64,000 bases of DNA, taken from the NCBI RefSeq assembly GCF_028640845.1, contig NC_080543.1, positions 3,520,459-3,584,458 on the forward strand, written 5' to 3'. This document shows positions 51,495 to 60,700 of the stretch, one piece after another. Under the pieces are notes generated by a model. That model had not been told where the DNA came from, did not search any database, and saw nothing but the letters and a program-made list of their open reading frames with translations. Source of the stretch: Ahaetulla prasina. Its lineage: Eukaryota; Chordata; Lepidosauria; Squamata; Colubridae. Made by a program: the position numbers and the translations under genes. How positions within the stretch are numbered: position 1 is the first letter of the stretch; the number at the start of each line of letters is the position of its first letter.

Positions 51495-51610
51495 ACCCAC
51501 CTCACAGGGCTGCTGTTGCTGTGAGGAAAATAAGAGGACGAAGGTATGTTCACTGTCTTGATTAACTTATAAAGTGATAACGGTGGGGTAAGAAATCTAA
51601 TAAATGAATA
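50930..51610 (+). mobile_element. tRNA-derived SINE with expanded B-box units, copy 3, split by a hAT MITE
   Basis: GATTAAGGGGCTGGCTTAAA head, then about five units with GGTGAGTTCTAGTC (50965, 51030, 51350 and variants), then CAACCCACCTCACAGG (51490) and tail. Interrupted by the MITE at 51043-51285. Confidence 0.8.
51043..51285 (+). mobile_element. hAT-like MITE, short-array form of the 4599-5422 element
   Basis: CAGGGGCGAAATCCAGCAGG ... TGGATTTTGCCACTG. Flanks GTTCTAGT (51035-51042) and CTTCTAGT (51286-51293), 7 of 8 identical. Contains two GGAGATTTTGCAGTATCC units versus 16 in the other copy. Confidence 0.8.
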
Positions 51611-51702
51611 AAGCAAGGAGGACCACCAAGTCTGGGGTTCTTCTGGATTTACCACTTCAGCTAGCTCATAAAGTCCATGAAGATCTGCCCCTAATGTGAT
51701 TC

Positions 51703-52310
51703 TCCAAGTCTCTGCGAAGATCTGTCCTAACCTGGTCCTTCAAGTCTCTGCGAAGATCTGGTCCTTCAAGTCTCTGCAAAGATCTGTCCTAACCTGGTCC
51801 TTCAAGTCTCTGTGAAGATCTGTCCTAACCTGGTCCTTCAAGTCTCTGCAAAGATCTGGTCCTTCAAGTCTCTGCAAAGATCTGTCCTAACCTGGTCCTT
51901 CAAGTCTCTGTGAAGATCTGTCCTAACCTGGTCCTTCAAGTCTCTGCAAAGATCTGGTCCTTCAAGTCTCTGCAAAGATCTGTCCTAACCTGGTCCTTCA
52001 AGTCTCTGTGAAGATCTGTCCTAACCTGGTCCTTCAAGTCTCTGCGAAGATCTGTCCTAACCTGGTCCTTCAAGTCTCTGTGAAGATCTGTCCTAACCTG
52101 GTCCTTCAAGTCTCTGTGAAGATCTGTCCTAACCTGGTCCTTCAAGTCTCTGTGAAGATCTGTCCTAACCTGGTCCTTCAAGTCTCTGTGAAGATCTGTC
52201 CTAACCTGGTTCTCCAAGTCTCTGTGAAGATCTGCCCTAACCTGGTTCTTCAACTCTCTGCGAAGATCTGTCCTAACCTGGTCCTTCAGGTCATCAGTGG
52301 TGCCTCCATC
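51703..52310 (-). repeat. 36-bp minisatellite with 26-bp variants
   Basis: About 17 units of AAGTCTCTGNGAAGATCTGT + CCTAACCTGGTCCTTC. Three units (at about 51757, 51851, 51949) lack 10 bp, and between them the order 26-36-36 recurs, a 98-bp higher-order period. On the minus strand a 36-bp unit codes for 12 residues, DQVRTDLHRDLK. Confidence 0.95.
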
Positions 52311-52547
52311 AATGCTGTAATTGAGTCTTTCCACATCGTTGGCGGTTGCCCTCTTCTTCTCTTCCCTTCCAGCTTTTCCAGACTTAAATCTTTCTCCAGG
52401 GTGCTGTGTCTTCACATCATAGGTCTGAAGTCGGATAATTTGAACATGGTCATTTGTGCCTGGAGGGGAAACCCTGGCTTGATTTGTTTGAAGATCAAGT
52501 TTTTCTTGTCTGTCCAGAGCAAGAAATAAATAAAAGGTGCATTGCAT
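51936..52547 (-). CDS. Candidate host exon with 12-residue repeats
   Basis: 203 open codons on the minus strand. The first 75 are non-repetitive (DRQEKLDLQTN, DHVQIIRLQTYDVKTQ, KKRATANDVERLNYSIDGG) and look like ordinary coding DNA; the rest is (DQVRTDLHRDLK)n, charged and likely helical. Just 5', the minus strand reads TTTTATTTATTTCTTGCTCTG then GACAG|ACAAG, a good splice-acceptor context at about 52521. The frame stops at 51936 because a 26-bp unit shifts it. I do not recognise the gene. It may be a real exon, an exon with an expanded allele, or a pseudo-exon. Confidence 0.4.
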   Translation of the reverse strand: MQCTFYLFLALDRQEKLDLQTNQARVSPPGTNDHVQIIRLQTYDVKTQHPGERFKSGKAGREEKKRATANDVERLNYSIDGGTTDDLKDQVRTDLRRELKNQVRADLHRDLENQVRTDLHRDLKDQVRTDLHRDLKDQVRTDLHRDLKDQVRTDLHRDLKDQVRTDLRRDLKDQVRTDLHRDLKDQVRTDLCRDLKDQIFAET

Positions 52548-52654
52548 AAGCAGATGATTTTGGAGGTAATAGCTACGGGACGGAGGGACCTTGTAAAATT
52601 AAGAATGAATTGCTCTTGACGGTCAGATGCAGACCATCAGCTAATGTGTTAATG

Positions 52655-52789
52655 TAGGGATCTCCAACCTTGGCCACTTGAAGCCTGGCGGACTTCAACT
52701 CCCAGAATTCCCCAGCCAGCAAAGCTGGCTGGGGAATTTTGGGAGTTGAAGTCCGTCAGGCTTCAAGTGGTCAAGATTGGAGAGCCCTG
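52655..52789. mobile_element. Palindromic hAT MITE, 135 bp
   Basis: TAGGGATCTCCAACCTTGG ... CAAGATTGGAGAGCCCTG with the common centre CCAGCAAAGCTGG. Flanks TGTTAATG (52647-52654) and TGCTAATG (52790-52797), 7 of 8 identical with central TA. Confidence 0.85.
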
Positions 52790-52868
52790 TGCTAATGGAA
52801 ATCCTTGCCACGTGGTGTGAGCAAGAAAATTAAATAAATTCAGGAACAGAGGGAGAAGAAATAGAACA

Positions 52869-53558
52869 CAGATAGTCCTCTACTTACAACGTCAGTGGAG
52901 ACCCTCGGTCAACCTGGTCATGGCTGTCCTAAAGGTGCTTTTTCAAGAGGCAACTGGACTGTCTTTGTTGTTGTTTTTTTCCTTGAAGAGGTTTCGCTTC
53001 CCATCCAAGAAGCTTCTTCAGTTCTGACTGAATCCTTTCATTCTCCCCCCATATAGTCAGAACTGAAGAAGCTTCTTGGATGAGAAGCGAAACCTCTTCA
53101 AGGGGAAAAAAAAAAACCAAAGAAAGAAAATCCAGTTGCCTTTTGAAAAAGGGCTTTTTTGGGGCTGGACTTACAAAATTGGTTTACTGATCTTTCGAAG
53201 TTACAACGGCACGGAAAAAAATGACTTATTGATCCTTTTTCAAACTTATGACTGTTGCGGTCTCCCTCTGGTCACGTGATCAAAATTCAGACACTGTGGC
53301 AACTGACTCAAATTTATGACGGTTGCAGGGTCCGCTGGATCATAGGATCCCCTTTTTGCGACCTTCTGACCAGCGAAGTCAATGGGGAAGCCAGATTCAC
53401 TCAACAACCGTGCTACTAACTGAACAGCTGCAGAGATTCACTTAACAACTTTGGCAAGGAAGGCCGCAAAATGGGGCAAAACTCACTTAACAACTGTCTC
53501 GTTTAGCAACAGAAATTTGGGGTTCAATTGTGGTCATAAATCGAGGACTACCTGCATA
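52869..53558 (-). mobile_element. CAGGTAGTCC-type DNA transposon split by a fold-back element
   Basis: Reverse copy from CAGATAGTCCTCTACTTACA to AATCGAGGACTACCTG; interrupted at about 52928-53172. Confidence 0.8.
52928..53172. mobile_element. Fold-back element with two hammerhead-like motifs
   Basis: Head-to-head halves. Plus strand: CTGAAGA 53063-53069, stem GCTTCT (53071-53076) / AGAAGC (53083-53088), loop TGGATG, GAAAC 53089-53093. Minus strand: CTGAAGA 53021-53015 and GAAAC 52995-52991. Outer parts (AAAGGTGCTTTTTCAAGAGG / CCTTTTGAAAAAGGGC) are inverted repeats. Same family as 4183-4430. Confidence 0.6.
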
Positions 53559-53596
53559 TTCCTGGAATGGCGGAGGAAGACTTAGTATGACTAACA

Positions 53597-54143
53597 TGTT
53601 GTGTCTCTCCCGCTCCCCCTGCCGCAGTCAGGCCCCTCTTATCTCCTGCTGGACGCTGATAGCTCGGAAGAATATCCTGGCATGCCTCCAGGCCCCAGCC
53701 CTGGCACCATGCCCGGACAGGCCGAGCAAGACGAAGGGCCTGACGTGCCTTCAGCCCCCAGTCCTGGCACCATGCCCAGGCAAACGGAGCAACTAGACCC
53801 CTCCCCCAAAGCATGTGAGCCTGAAGAATGTGAAGCCAGATTACCAACAGCTGGAGCCTGGAGAGATCCTCGCTTCCGGAGAATGGAGAGGCGACGTCAG
53901 CAAAAGGAAGGGAGGGGCAGGCCTGGATAAGTGCTGAGTCAGGGAGCCACACCCCATGGCCTATATAAAGGATCTGCTTTCTGGCATTCTCTGAGTCAGG
54001 CAAAGTCTAAATTGGATTGCTGAAGTCACTTCCTGGTCTCCTGCCTGCCTTGAGAACTTTGATAGGACTTTGGCAGAGCTGCAGAGGCACGCCTGATTCG
54101 GATTTCCCCGACCCGGCCATCAGAGGAGGAGTGGGACACGACA
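53597..54143 (+). mobile_element. Solo LTR, family A, copy 3
   Basis: TGTTGTGTCTC ... GGGACACGACA, 5-bp duplication TAACA at 53592-53596 and 54144-54148. TATATAA at 53962-53968. The upstream frame (53601-53930) is Pro/Ser/Glu-rich with two copies of PSPGTMP and ends RDPRFRRMERRRQQKEGRGR. Confidence 0.88.
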
Positions 54144-54148
54144 TAACA

Positions 54149-54335
54149 ACCGTTGACTTACAACCATTCATTTCGCGACTGTTCAAAGTTACAACAGCCC
54201 TGAAAAAGGTAATTGACGGCCGTTTTTCACCCTTACGACCATTGCAGCATTGTAACCTTAATTCACTTTACAACTGTCTCGTTTAACATCAGAAATTTTG
54301 GGCTCAACTGGGGTGGTAAGTCGAGGTTAGACGGG
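54149..54335 (-). mobile_element. CAGGTAGTCC-type DNA transposon, internally deleted
   Basis: CGTTGACTTACAACCATTCA to TGGTAAGTCGAGGTTAG with the middle third missing. Confidence 0.65.
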
Positions 54336-54524
54336 CTTTGGATCGCAGCTACGGTAGTTAAGTTCTTTCATATCTTCTTCTGTTCTTCCGTGTTGTGTGT
54401 GCTGCATTTTTTAAAAAAAACAAAAGCAGAAATAGAGAGGCTGAATTTAAATGCTCCACCAGGAATCCGGTGAAAAGTGGATCACCAGAGGTGGTTCCAG
54501 ATCTCCCCGGAGCTAGAGAACTTC
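54336..54524. other. Unassigned DNA
   Basis: No family recognised. Confidence 0.35.
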
Positions 54525-55049
54525 TGTTCTGTCCCCCTCCGCCTCCGTCCGAGCGATGACTTAATTAGCCGGCAACTATCAGCTCTGGCAGCAAACTAGC
54601 CAGCATCTGCCAAGTGTCTCTGTTATCTCCCTTGATGCCTATGAGTCAACAAACAGTACTTCGGCTCTAGTCAAGCAGTTGATTTGCCTGCTACGAAGAG
54701 GCACAGCAGCCCTTGCTGCTTTTATATTCTGTGGGGTGTGGCTCCATGACTCAGCACTTCCTAGGCCTGCCCCACCCCTGCTTCTGTTGTTCCCTCCTCT
54801 CCTGCCTACGAAATCTAGGGTCCAGCCAGGCCTGATTGCCATCAGCTGGGTATGGAGGTGTGGCCTGGGGGGGGGAAGAGTCAGGGGACGGAGGCCTCGT
54901 TATCTCCTCCACCTGGCCTGCCTCTGGCTCCTGGAGCTGAGCCAGGGAAGCCGGTGCTCCCGAGGTAAGTCCTGATGGCCCTTCCCCCTCACTTTCCAAG
55001 TCACTTTCTGGCAGGGGGCCCGGTTCGGGGTGTGTGTGCAGACACAACA
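54525..55049 (-). mobile_element. Solo LTR, family B
   Basis: TGTTCTGTCCC ... GACACAACA edges; flanks ACTTC (54520-54524) and CCTTC (55050-55054) agree at 4 of 5. Minus-strand TATAAA at 54726-54721. The minus-strand frame (55050-54751) is acidic and then ends LDPRFRRQERREQQKQGWGR. Related in plan but clearly diverged from family A. Confidence 0.78.
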
Positions 55050-55585
55050 CCTTCCTTGGACTGTTCCAGCCAAATCACCCCCTTCCTTGACCTCCATTTC
55101 GCTGAATAGCCATGAGAAACTGTGAGATAATCACAGTCCGGATTCAGGGATCCTACAGGATGTGGCCGGTCCTTTCGCTCCAAAAGAAATCAAGAGTGAA
55201 TTTGCTATTTTTTTTTCTGGGTCTGGAGAAAATCAGCTTTTTCTGTGTTTTTTTTTCCCCTCCTCCCAAAATAACAAAGGAAAGAAGCTTTGCTGTTGAG
55301 AATTACGACAGTTCCTGCCCAGACCGAAGGCTGATTAACACCATCCATGATGTTCATCCAATAAAAATAAAAGGACCAGCAAAACACACAACACACAACT
55401 GAGTTCAGACAGGACAATGAAACCCAAATAAACTTCAAGGCGTTAGTTTGCCCCACAAGCTCAGCCACAGCAAGAATGGCATTTGGGAAATGCAGTGACT
55501 AGGTTTGTAGCAACCATGGTTAAGCATGGCTGTGGGTGGCATCAAAAAGTCACTGATTATTTTCTTTTAATATAAGGGTGGCAGC
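55050..55585. other. Unassigned DNA
   Basis: About 530 bp without a recognised repeat; open frames up to 96 codons, no motif. Possibly unique host DNA. Confidence 0.4.
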
Positions 55586-55609
55586 TATGATGACTTTACA
55601 ACCTATCAT

Positions 55610-55631
55610 CTGTCTGTCTGTCTCATTTATC

Positions 55632-55693
<62 letters not shown>

Positions 55694-56145
55694 ATCTATT
55701 TATCATCTCTCATCTATCTCTATCTATTTCTATCTATCATCTATCATCTCTATCAATCATCTATCTATCTATCTATCTGTCTATCTATCTATCTATCTTT
55801 CTATCTTCTGTCATCTATCTATCATCTATTTATCATTTATCATCTATCATCTATCTCTATTTCTATCTATCTATCTATCTATCAATCAATCAATCATCTA
55901 TCATCTATATTTCTATCATCTATCAATCATCTATCATCTGTCTATCTATCTATCTATCTATCTATCTATCATCTCTATCTATAGCTATCTTTAACTATCA
56001 TCAATCTATCTATCATCTATCTATCATCTATATTTCTATCTATCATCTATCATATCTATCATCTATCTATCATCTATCTCTATTTCTATTTATCATCTAT
56101 CTATCATCTCTATCTATCTATCTATCTATCTCTATCATCTATCTT

Positions 56146-56206
<61 letters not shown>

Positions 56207-56275
56207 TTCTATCATCTATCTATCATATCTATCATCTATCTATCATCTATCTCTATTTCTATCTATCTATCATCA

Positions 56276-56338
<63 letters not shown>

Positions 56339-56383
56339 ATCTATCAATCATCTATCTATATCTATCATCTATCTATATCTATC

Positions 56384-56423
<40 letters not shown>

Positions 56424-56459
56424 CTATATCTATCATCTATCTATCTATCTATATCTATC

Positions 56460-56507
<48 letters not shown>

Positions 56508-56533
56508 CTATATCTATCATCTATCTATCTATC

Positions 56534-56610
<77 letters not shown>

Positions 56611-56701
56611 CCTATCTATCTATCTATCTATCTATCTACCTATCTATCTATCTATCTATCATCTGTCCTGTCATCTCTCATCTCTCTCTCTCTCTCTCTA
56701 T
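55610..56701 (+). repeat. (TATC)n / (GATA)n array, Bkm-type
   Basis: About 1.09 kb of ATCT units with ATC, ATTT and TCTATATC variants; longest pure runs at about 56155-56210, 56275-56340 and 56545-56620. The 138-codon Ser/Ile/Tyr frame is an artefact. Confidence 0.98.
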
Positions 56702-57034
56702 CTGGGATGAAATGCTCCCGGTTCGGTATCAGCTGATCCAGTAGCAATGGCAGCAGGAGGTTCGGAGAACCAATAGCAAAAATACCTGCCCCCCCCCCCC
56801 CCGGCCCATGCGCCCCCAATGCCTGGCCGCCCGCTTCCCCGCTTGCCGCTTCTTTTAAAAAATGCTTTTAAAAGGTAAAAAAAAAAAAGCTCTGATGATC
56901 ACAGCTGAGCCGTGCGATCCTCAGAGCCCTTTTTTTTTAACTTTTAAAAGCATTTTTTAAACAACCTATTCGGCTAAAGGCGCGCATGCGCAGCCAGCAA
57001 ACCGGTAGTAAACCGGTTTCAGATTTCCCCACTG
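56702..57034. mobile_element. hAT-like MITE in the GATA array, with internal hairpin
   Basis: CTGGGATGAAATGCTCCC ... TTTCAGATTTCCCCACTG. Flanks CTCTCTAT and CTATCTAT agree at 7 of 8, though low complexity weakens this. AAAAAATGCTTTTAAAAG (56857) is mirrored by CTTTTAAAAGCATTTTTT (56941) and a GCTCTGA/TCAGAGC stem lies inside. Confidence 0.7.
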
Positions 57035-57238
57035 CTATCTATCTCTAGCAAGTCTCCTCTCCAAAGCTACTCTCTCCCAGCAAAACAGCTGCCAAAGGAT
57101 TGGAGATCAGCAAGTACTTTGGCTCTCCTCCACCCGCCTAGCCTCCTTTTGCTGTGTCTGGTTAGCGTCTGGTGAGATTAAATATGAGAATCTTTTCTCT
57201 GGCAACCTCAAATCGTCTGCAGAAGTTGAGCAAGTCAA
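57035..57238. other. Unassigned DNA
   Basis: No family recognised. Confidence 0.35.
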
Positions 57239-57239
57239 G

Positions 57240-57398
57240 GGCTGGAGTGGAACCACCCTCAAAGGAAGGAGGAATTTCCTGGCCAGGGCAGATATTAAGC
57301 AAAGGACCAGCTTGCCTCCAGGAGTCGAGGAAGGATGGCAGGGGTTGGACTAGAGGATCTTGAAGAACCCTTCCAACCTTACGATTCAGTTCTCTCCC
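57240..57398 (+). mobile_element. Older CR1 3' end
   Basis: AGGAGGAATTTCCTGGCCAGG, GACCAGCTTGCCTCCAGGAG and GGTTGGACTAGAGGATCTTG to CTTACGATTCAG; diverged from the other CR1s and closer to the general amniote CR1 end. Confidence 0.7.
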
Positions 57399-58262
57399 TG
57401 CATCTAACATGGTTTAACCCCTTTGCTGTCACTGACTTTACATTTAAATCCACAAAACACGAAAGTTTTGCTTATTTTAACAGCATTTTTTCCCTTACAA
57501 TGAGATGGTTCCCAAGCTCCGTAGAGTCTGCATTCACACAACTAGCAAGAAATACAGGCTGCATTCACAAGTGACCCCTCATTAATGTGAACGTGGTTTA
57601 TTTTTTGCAACCTAGCCTGTTCTCTTAGCTTATTCATTTAGTACATTGCGCAAATCCAGATACAGTAATTCACTATAGGTTGTGCCCTTGTTTGTTAACC
57701 ACAATTGGGGGGGGAGGGGCAGCAATTTGGTTATTAAGTGAGGAGTTTGCTAAATGAAACCGAGACTGTGCTTATGATCTTACTTCAGCTTTTCTTTGCT
57801 TTACAAAAGTCGTAAACACGAGGATTGGCCATAAAGTTATTTTTTCATCACCGTTGTAACTGCAAGCAGTCGCTAAACGAGGCAGCTGGTATACAAAGAC
57901 ACCCTATAACTTCATATATTATGTGACAAATAGTTAAAATGCTATTCATTTACTATTTCATTTAGTTCCTGCCTGAGGTTTCTACAAAAATAGGAAAAAA
58001 CGTTACTATGAATTGTACTTGGTTTCTGTTCTTGGATGTTATCAGGTGTTCTACTATTTTTATTCTACATCCAGAGAGTAAGGAGTATAAAGCATTAATA
58101 AGATTGTGGATGTAATGGTTGCATTCACACAAGCAATTAACCTGGTTACTGAATTAACCAGCTTTCTGGGTTCGCTCCACAAAAAACACGCTGAACTTCA
58201 TGTTTTACGTTCTTAGCTTTAATTACAGATCTGTTTACATACGTAGTGTGTTGGAATAGTAA
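57399..58262. other. Unassigned DNA with a transposon remnant
   Basis: 57690-57890 is a diverged CAGGTAGTCC-type copy (GTCGTAAACACGAGGATTGG, GCAAGCAGTCGCTAAACGAG). The rest is unrecognised. Confidence 0.4.
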
Positions 58263-58670
58263 GTACAGGAACTCCTTGACTTATGTCCACAACTGAGCCC
58301 AAAATTTCTGTCGTTAAACAAGACAGTTGTTAAATAAGTTTGGTTCCATTTTACAACCTTTCTGGCCACAGTTGTTAAGTTACTAACAGTTAGTAACTGT
58401 TACTAACTGTTAGTAACAGTTAGTAACTGTTAAGTGAATCCCATTGACTCTGTTTGTCAGAAGGTCACAAAACGGGATCACGTGATCCAGGGACACTGCC
58501 ACAATCATAAAGACAGGTAGTCCTTGACTTACAATGGTTCGTTTAGTGACCGTTCAAAGTTACAACATCCCTGAAAAAAAGTGACTTATGACCGTTTTTC
58601 ACACTTATGACTGCTGCAACATCTCTGTGGTCACATGATTGAAACTCAGGTGCTTGGCCACTGACTCATA
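58263..58670. mobile_element. Two CAGGTAGTCC-type DNA transposon parts, converging
   Basis: 58265-58512 is the sense left half (TACAGGAACTCCTTGACTTA); 58516-58670 is an antisense copy (CAGGTAGTCCTTGACTTACA). A GTTACTAACAGTTAGTAAC palindrome is repeated at 58378-58432 within the first. Confidence 0.7.
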
Positions 58671-58745
58671 CTTAGCTTTGCTGGCTGAGGGACTCTGGGA
58701 GTTGAAGTCCACAAGTCTTAAAGGGACCAAGGTTGGAGACCCCTG
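58671..58745. mobile_element. Palindromic hAT MITE, right half
   Basis: GCTTTGCTGGCTGAGGGACTC to TTGGAGACCCCTGC, one arm only. Confidence 0.75.
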
Positions 58746-58845
58746 CAATAAAAGACCCCCATCTCCAGAATCTTGCATTTTGCAAAAGCCAACTTGTTTA
58801 AATTTTGGGCAGCGTTGGGCGAGATAGAACATTAGAAATAGAATA

Positions 58846-59030
58846 AGAGCGTCGGAAGGGACCTTGGAGGTCTTCTAGTCCAACCCCCAGCAACTTCAAC
58901 TAGATCCGCAAGTTCGATTAAATTTGATAAGGAAATAAGCAAACTATCTCAATTAATAAACCCCCGAAGGGAGTTGAAGTCCACAAGTCTTAAAGTGGCC
59001 AAAGTTGGAGACCCCCTGCACTAAACGAAC
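58846..59030. mobile_element. CR1 3' scrap and MITE half-arm
   Basis: 58846-58892 is antisense CR1 (GGAAGGGACCTTGGAGGTC); 58972-59025 is a palindromic-MITE right arm (GAGTTGAAGTCCACAAGTC to GGAGACCCCCTG). Confidence 0.65.
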
Positions 59031-59045
59031 GGTTGTAAGTCAAGG

Positions 59046-59940
59046 GATTTAGCTGTACAATATTTTCTTTACAAAATCATCGTGAAAACCAGATTAAATC
59101 ACGAGCCTCAAGGGAGTTAAGGCTACTCCGAGATGTGGTCACCCACAGGCGTTTCCTATGGTTGGGCTGCTTCGCTTTACAGAAAGACCACGAGTTCGGA
59201 TTGCGGAAGTGAAAGAGGAGCAGCTGTTGGGGGGGGGCTTGGGGTTGGGGTTGGGGCAGGGGGGTGTCTTCCTGCCCCTTGGAAACTGGCAGAGGTTCGG
59301 TCCATCTTCCCACTGGCCAAGATGGTTGCAGCTGCTGAGATAATAAGGGAACCGATCCCTTCTGCTTGTGGTCCCTAATCACCAGGAATCCACCCAGCTG
59401 CACTTCCAGGAATCGTCTGGTGAACGGCTTTTCTGTTGTTGGAAGAAATATCCATCTGGGTTCAGTTCCAAGTGGGGACAAAGACACTGGAAACATGGAG
59501 GCTGCTTGGAAAGATGGTTTAATGGTGGCCAGGATCACATGGCTTGAGATCCTGAACAGAAAAGGGCTGAGATCCTGTGTGCTCCCTGGTTTTATGCTTT
59601 TTCTGAGCTTTGAACTTTCTGGGGCACAGGAAGAGTATCCTGATTGGTTGTCAGACTCCCAGGGGGTGGGGGTCTTAGCTAGCCTTGTCCCTCAAGCTTG
59701 CCTGAGCCTTGCCATGTGGTGAGTTTCTGTTCTAGATGGGTTCTATTGTGATGCAGATGATGGCCCATTAGCAAAGGTGGGGGGATTGAGTTTCTACCTC
59801 TGACCCATTGACAAAGGTGGGGGGAAATGAGTGAGCTTGGTTGAGGCTTTAATGGCCCATTGACAAAGGTGGGGGGTGGCAGGAAGTTGCAGGGAGCTCC
59901 TTTGTCTTTAAAACATGTTTCTCCATTTCTCATCCAGGGA
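59046..59940. other. Unassigned, possibly LTR-type, with a short repeat
   Basis: Contains three spaced copies of GGCCCATTnnCAAAGGTGGGGG (59762, about 59803, 59852), GC-rich DNA at 59219-59260 and promoter-like GGTTTTATGCTTTTTCTGAG at 59587. No TG...CA ends or target duplication found. Confidence 0.25.
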
Positions 59941-60089
59941 AATATATTTTGCTTTTTAAAATATTTTCTAAATATTTCATTCTTCTAGGAGGGGGGTGGG
60001 TGCTAAATTCCTACACTGTTTTACAGGCAAAACTCCCCAGTTCCCCCCCCCCAAATCTCTACCAGCTTGAAATGTTGGTTAAGAGCTGG

Positions 60090-60700
60090 CTCAATTCCTC
60101 CCTCCCTCCCTCTCTTCCTCCCTTCCTTGCTTCGTCCCTTCTCTCGCCCCCTCTCCTTCCTTCTTCCTTTTTCTTTCTTCTCCCTCTTTTTTCTTTTCTT
60201 TTCTTCTTCTTCCTGCCTCCCTTCCTCTCTTATTTCTTTGCTCACTTGTTTCTTCTCTTCCCTTCCTCTCCTCCCTCCCTTTCCTCCCCACCCTCCCTCC
60301 TTTCCTGTTTCCTTCCTCTTTCTCCTTCCCCTCCCCTTTCCTCCCCACCCTCCCTCCCTCCCTCCCTTTCTTTTCCTTCCTTCCTTCTTTTTTCTTTTTC
60401 TTTCTTTCTTTTTCTTCTTTCTTTCCTCCCTCCTTCCTTTCCTCTATATTTCCTCCCTCCTTCCCATGTTCTTCTCTTCCCTTCCTCTTGTCCCCTCTTC
60501 CTCTCCTCCCTTCCTCCTTTGCTGTTTCCTTCCTCTCTCACTCCTCTCTCCTCCCTTCCCCTCCCTCCCTCCCTTTCTTTTTCTTTCTTTCTCTTCCTTT
60601 TCTCTTCCTTTTTTTCTTTTTTTCTTTCTTTCTGTCTCTTTTTCTTTTTTTTTTCTTGCCTTCCTCCTTCCCTTTTTCTTCCCTTCCTCTTTTTTTTTTT
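60090..60700. repeat. Polypyrimidine (TTCC/CCCT)n tract
   Basis: About 610 bp, almost no purine on the plus strand. It resumes at 60960-61040 beyond a SINE. Frames across it are composition artefacts. Confidence 0.95.

Noticed and set aside
55578..55994. 138-codon ORF
   Set aside because: Read through the (TATC)n array.
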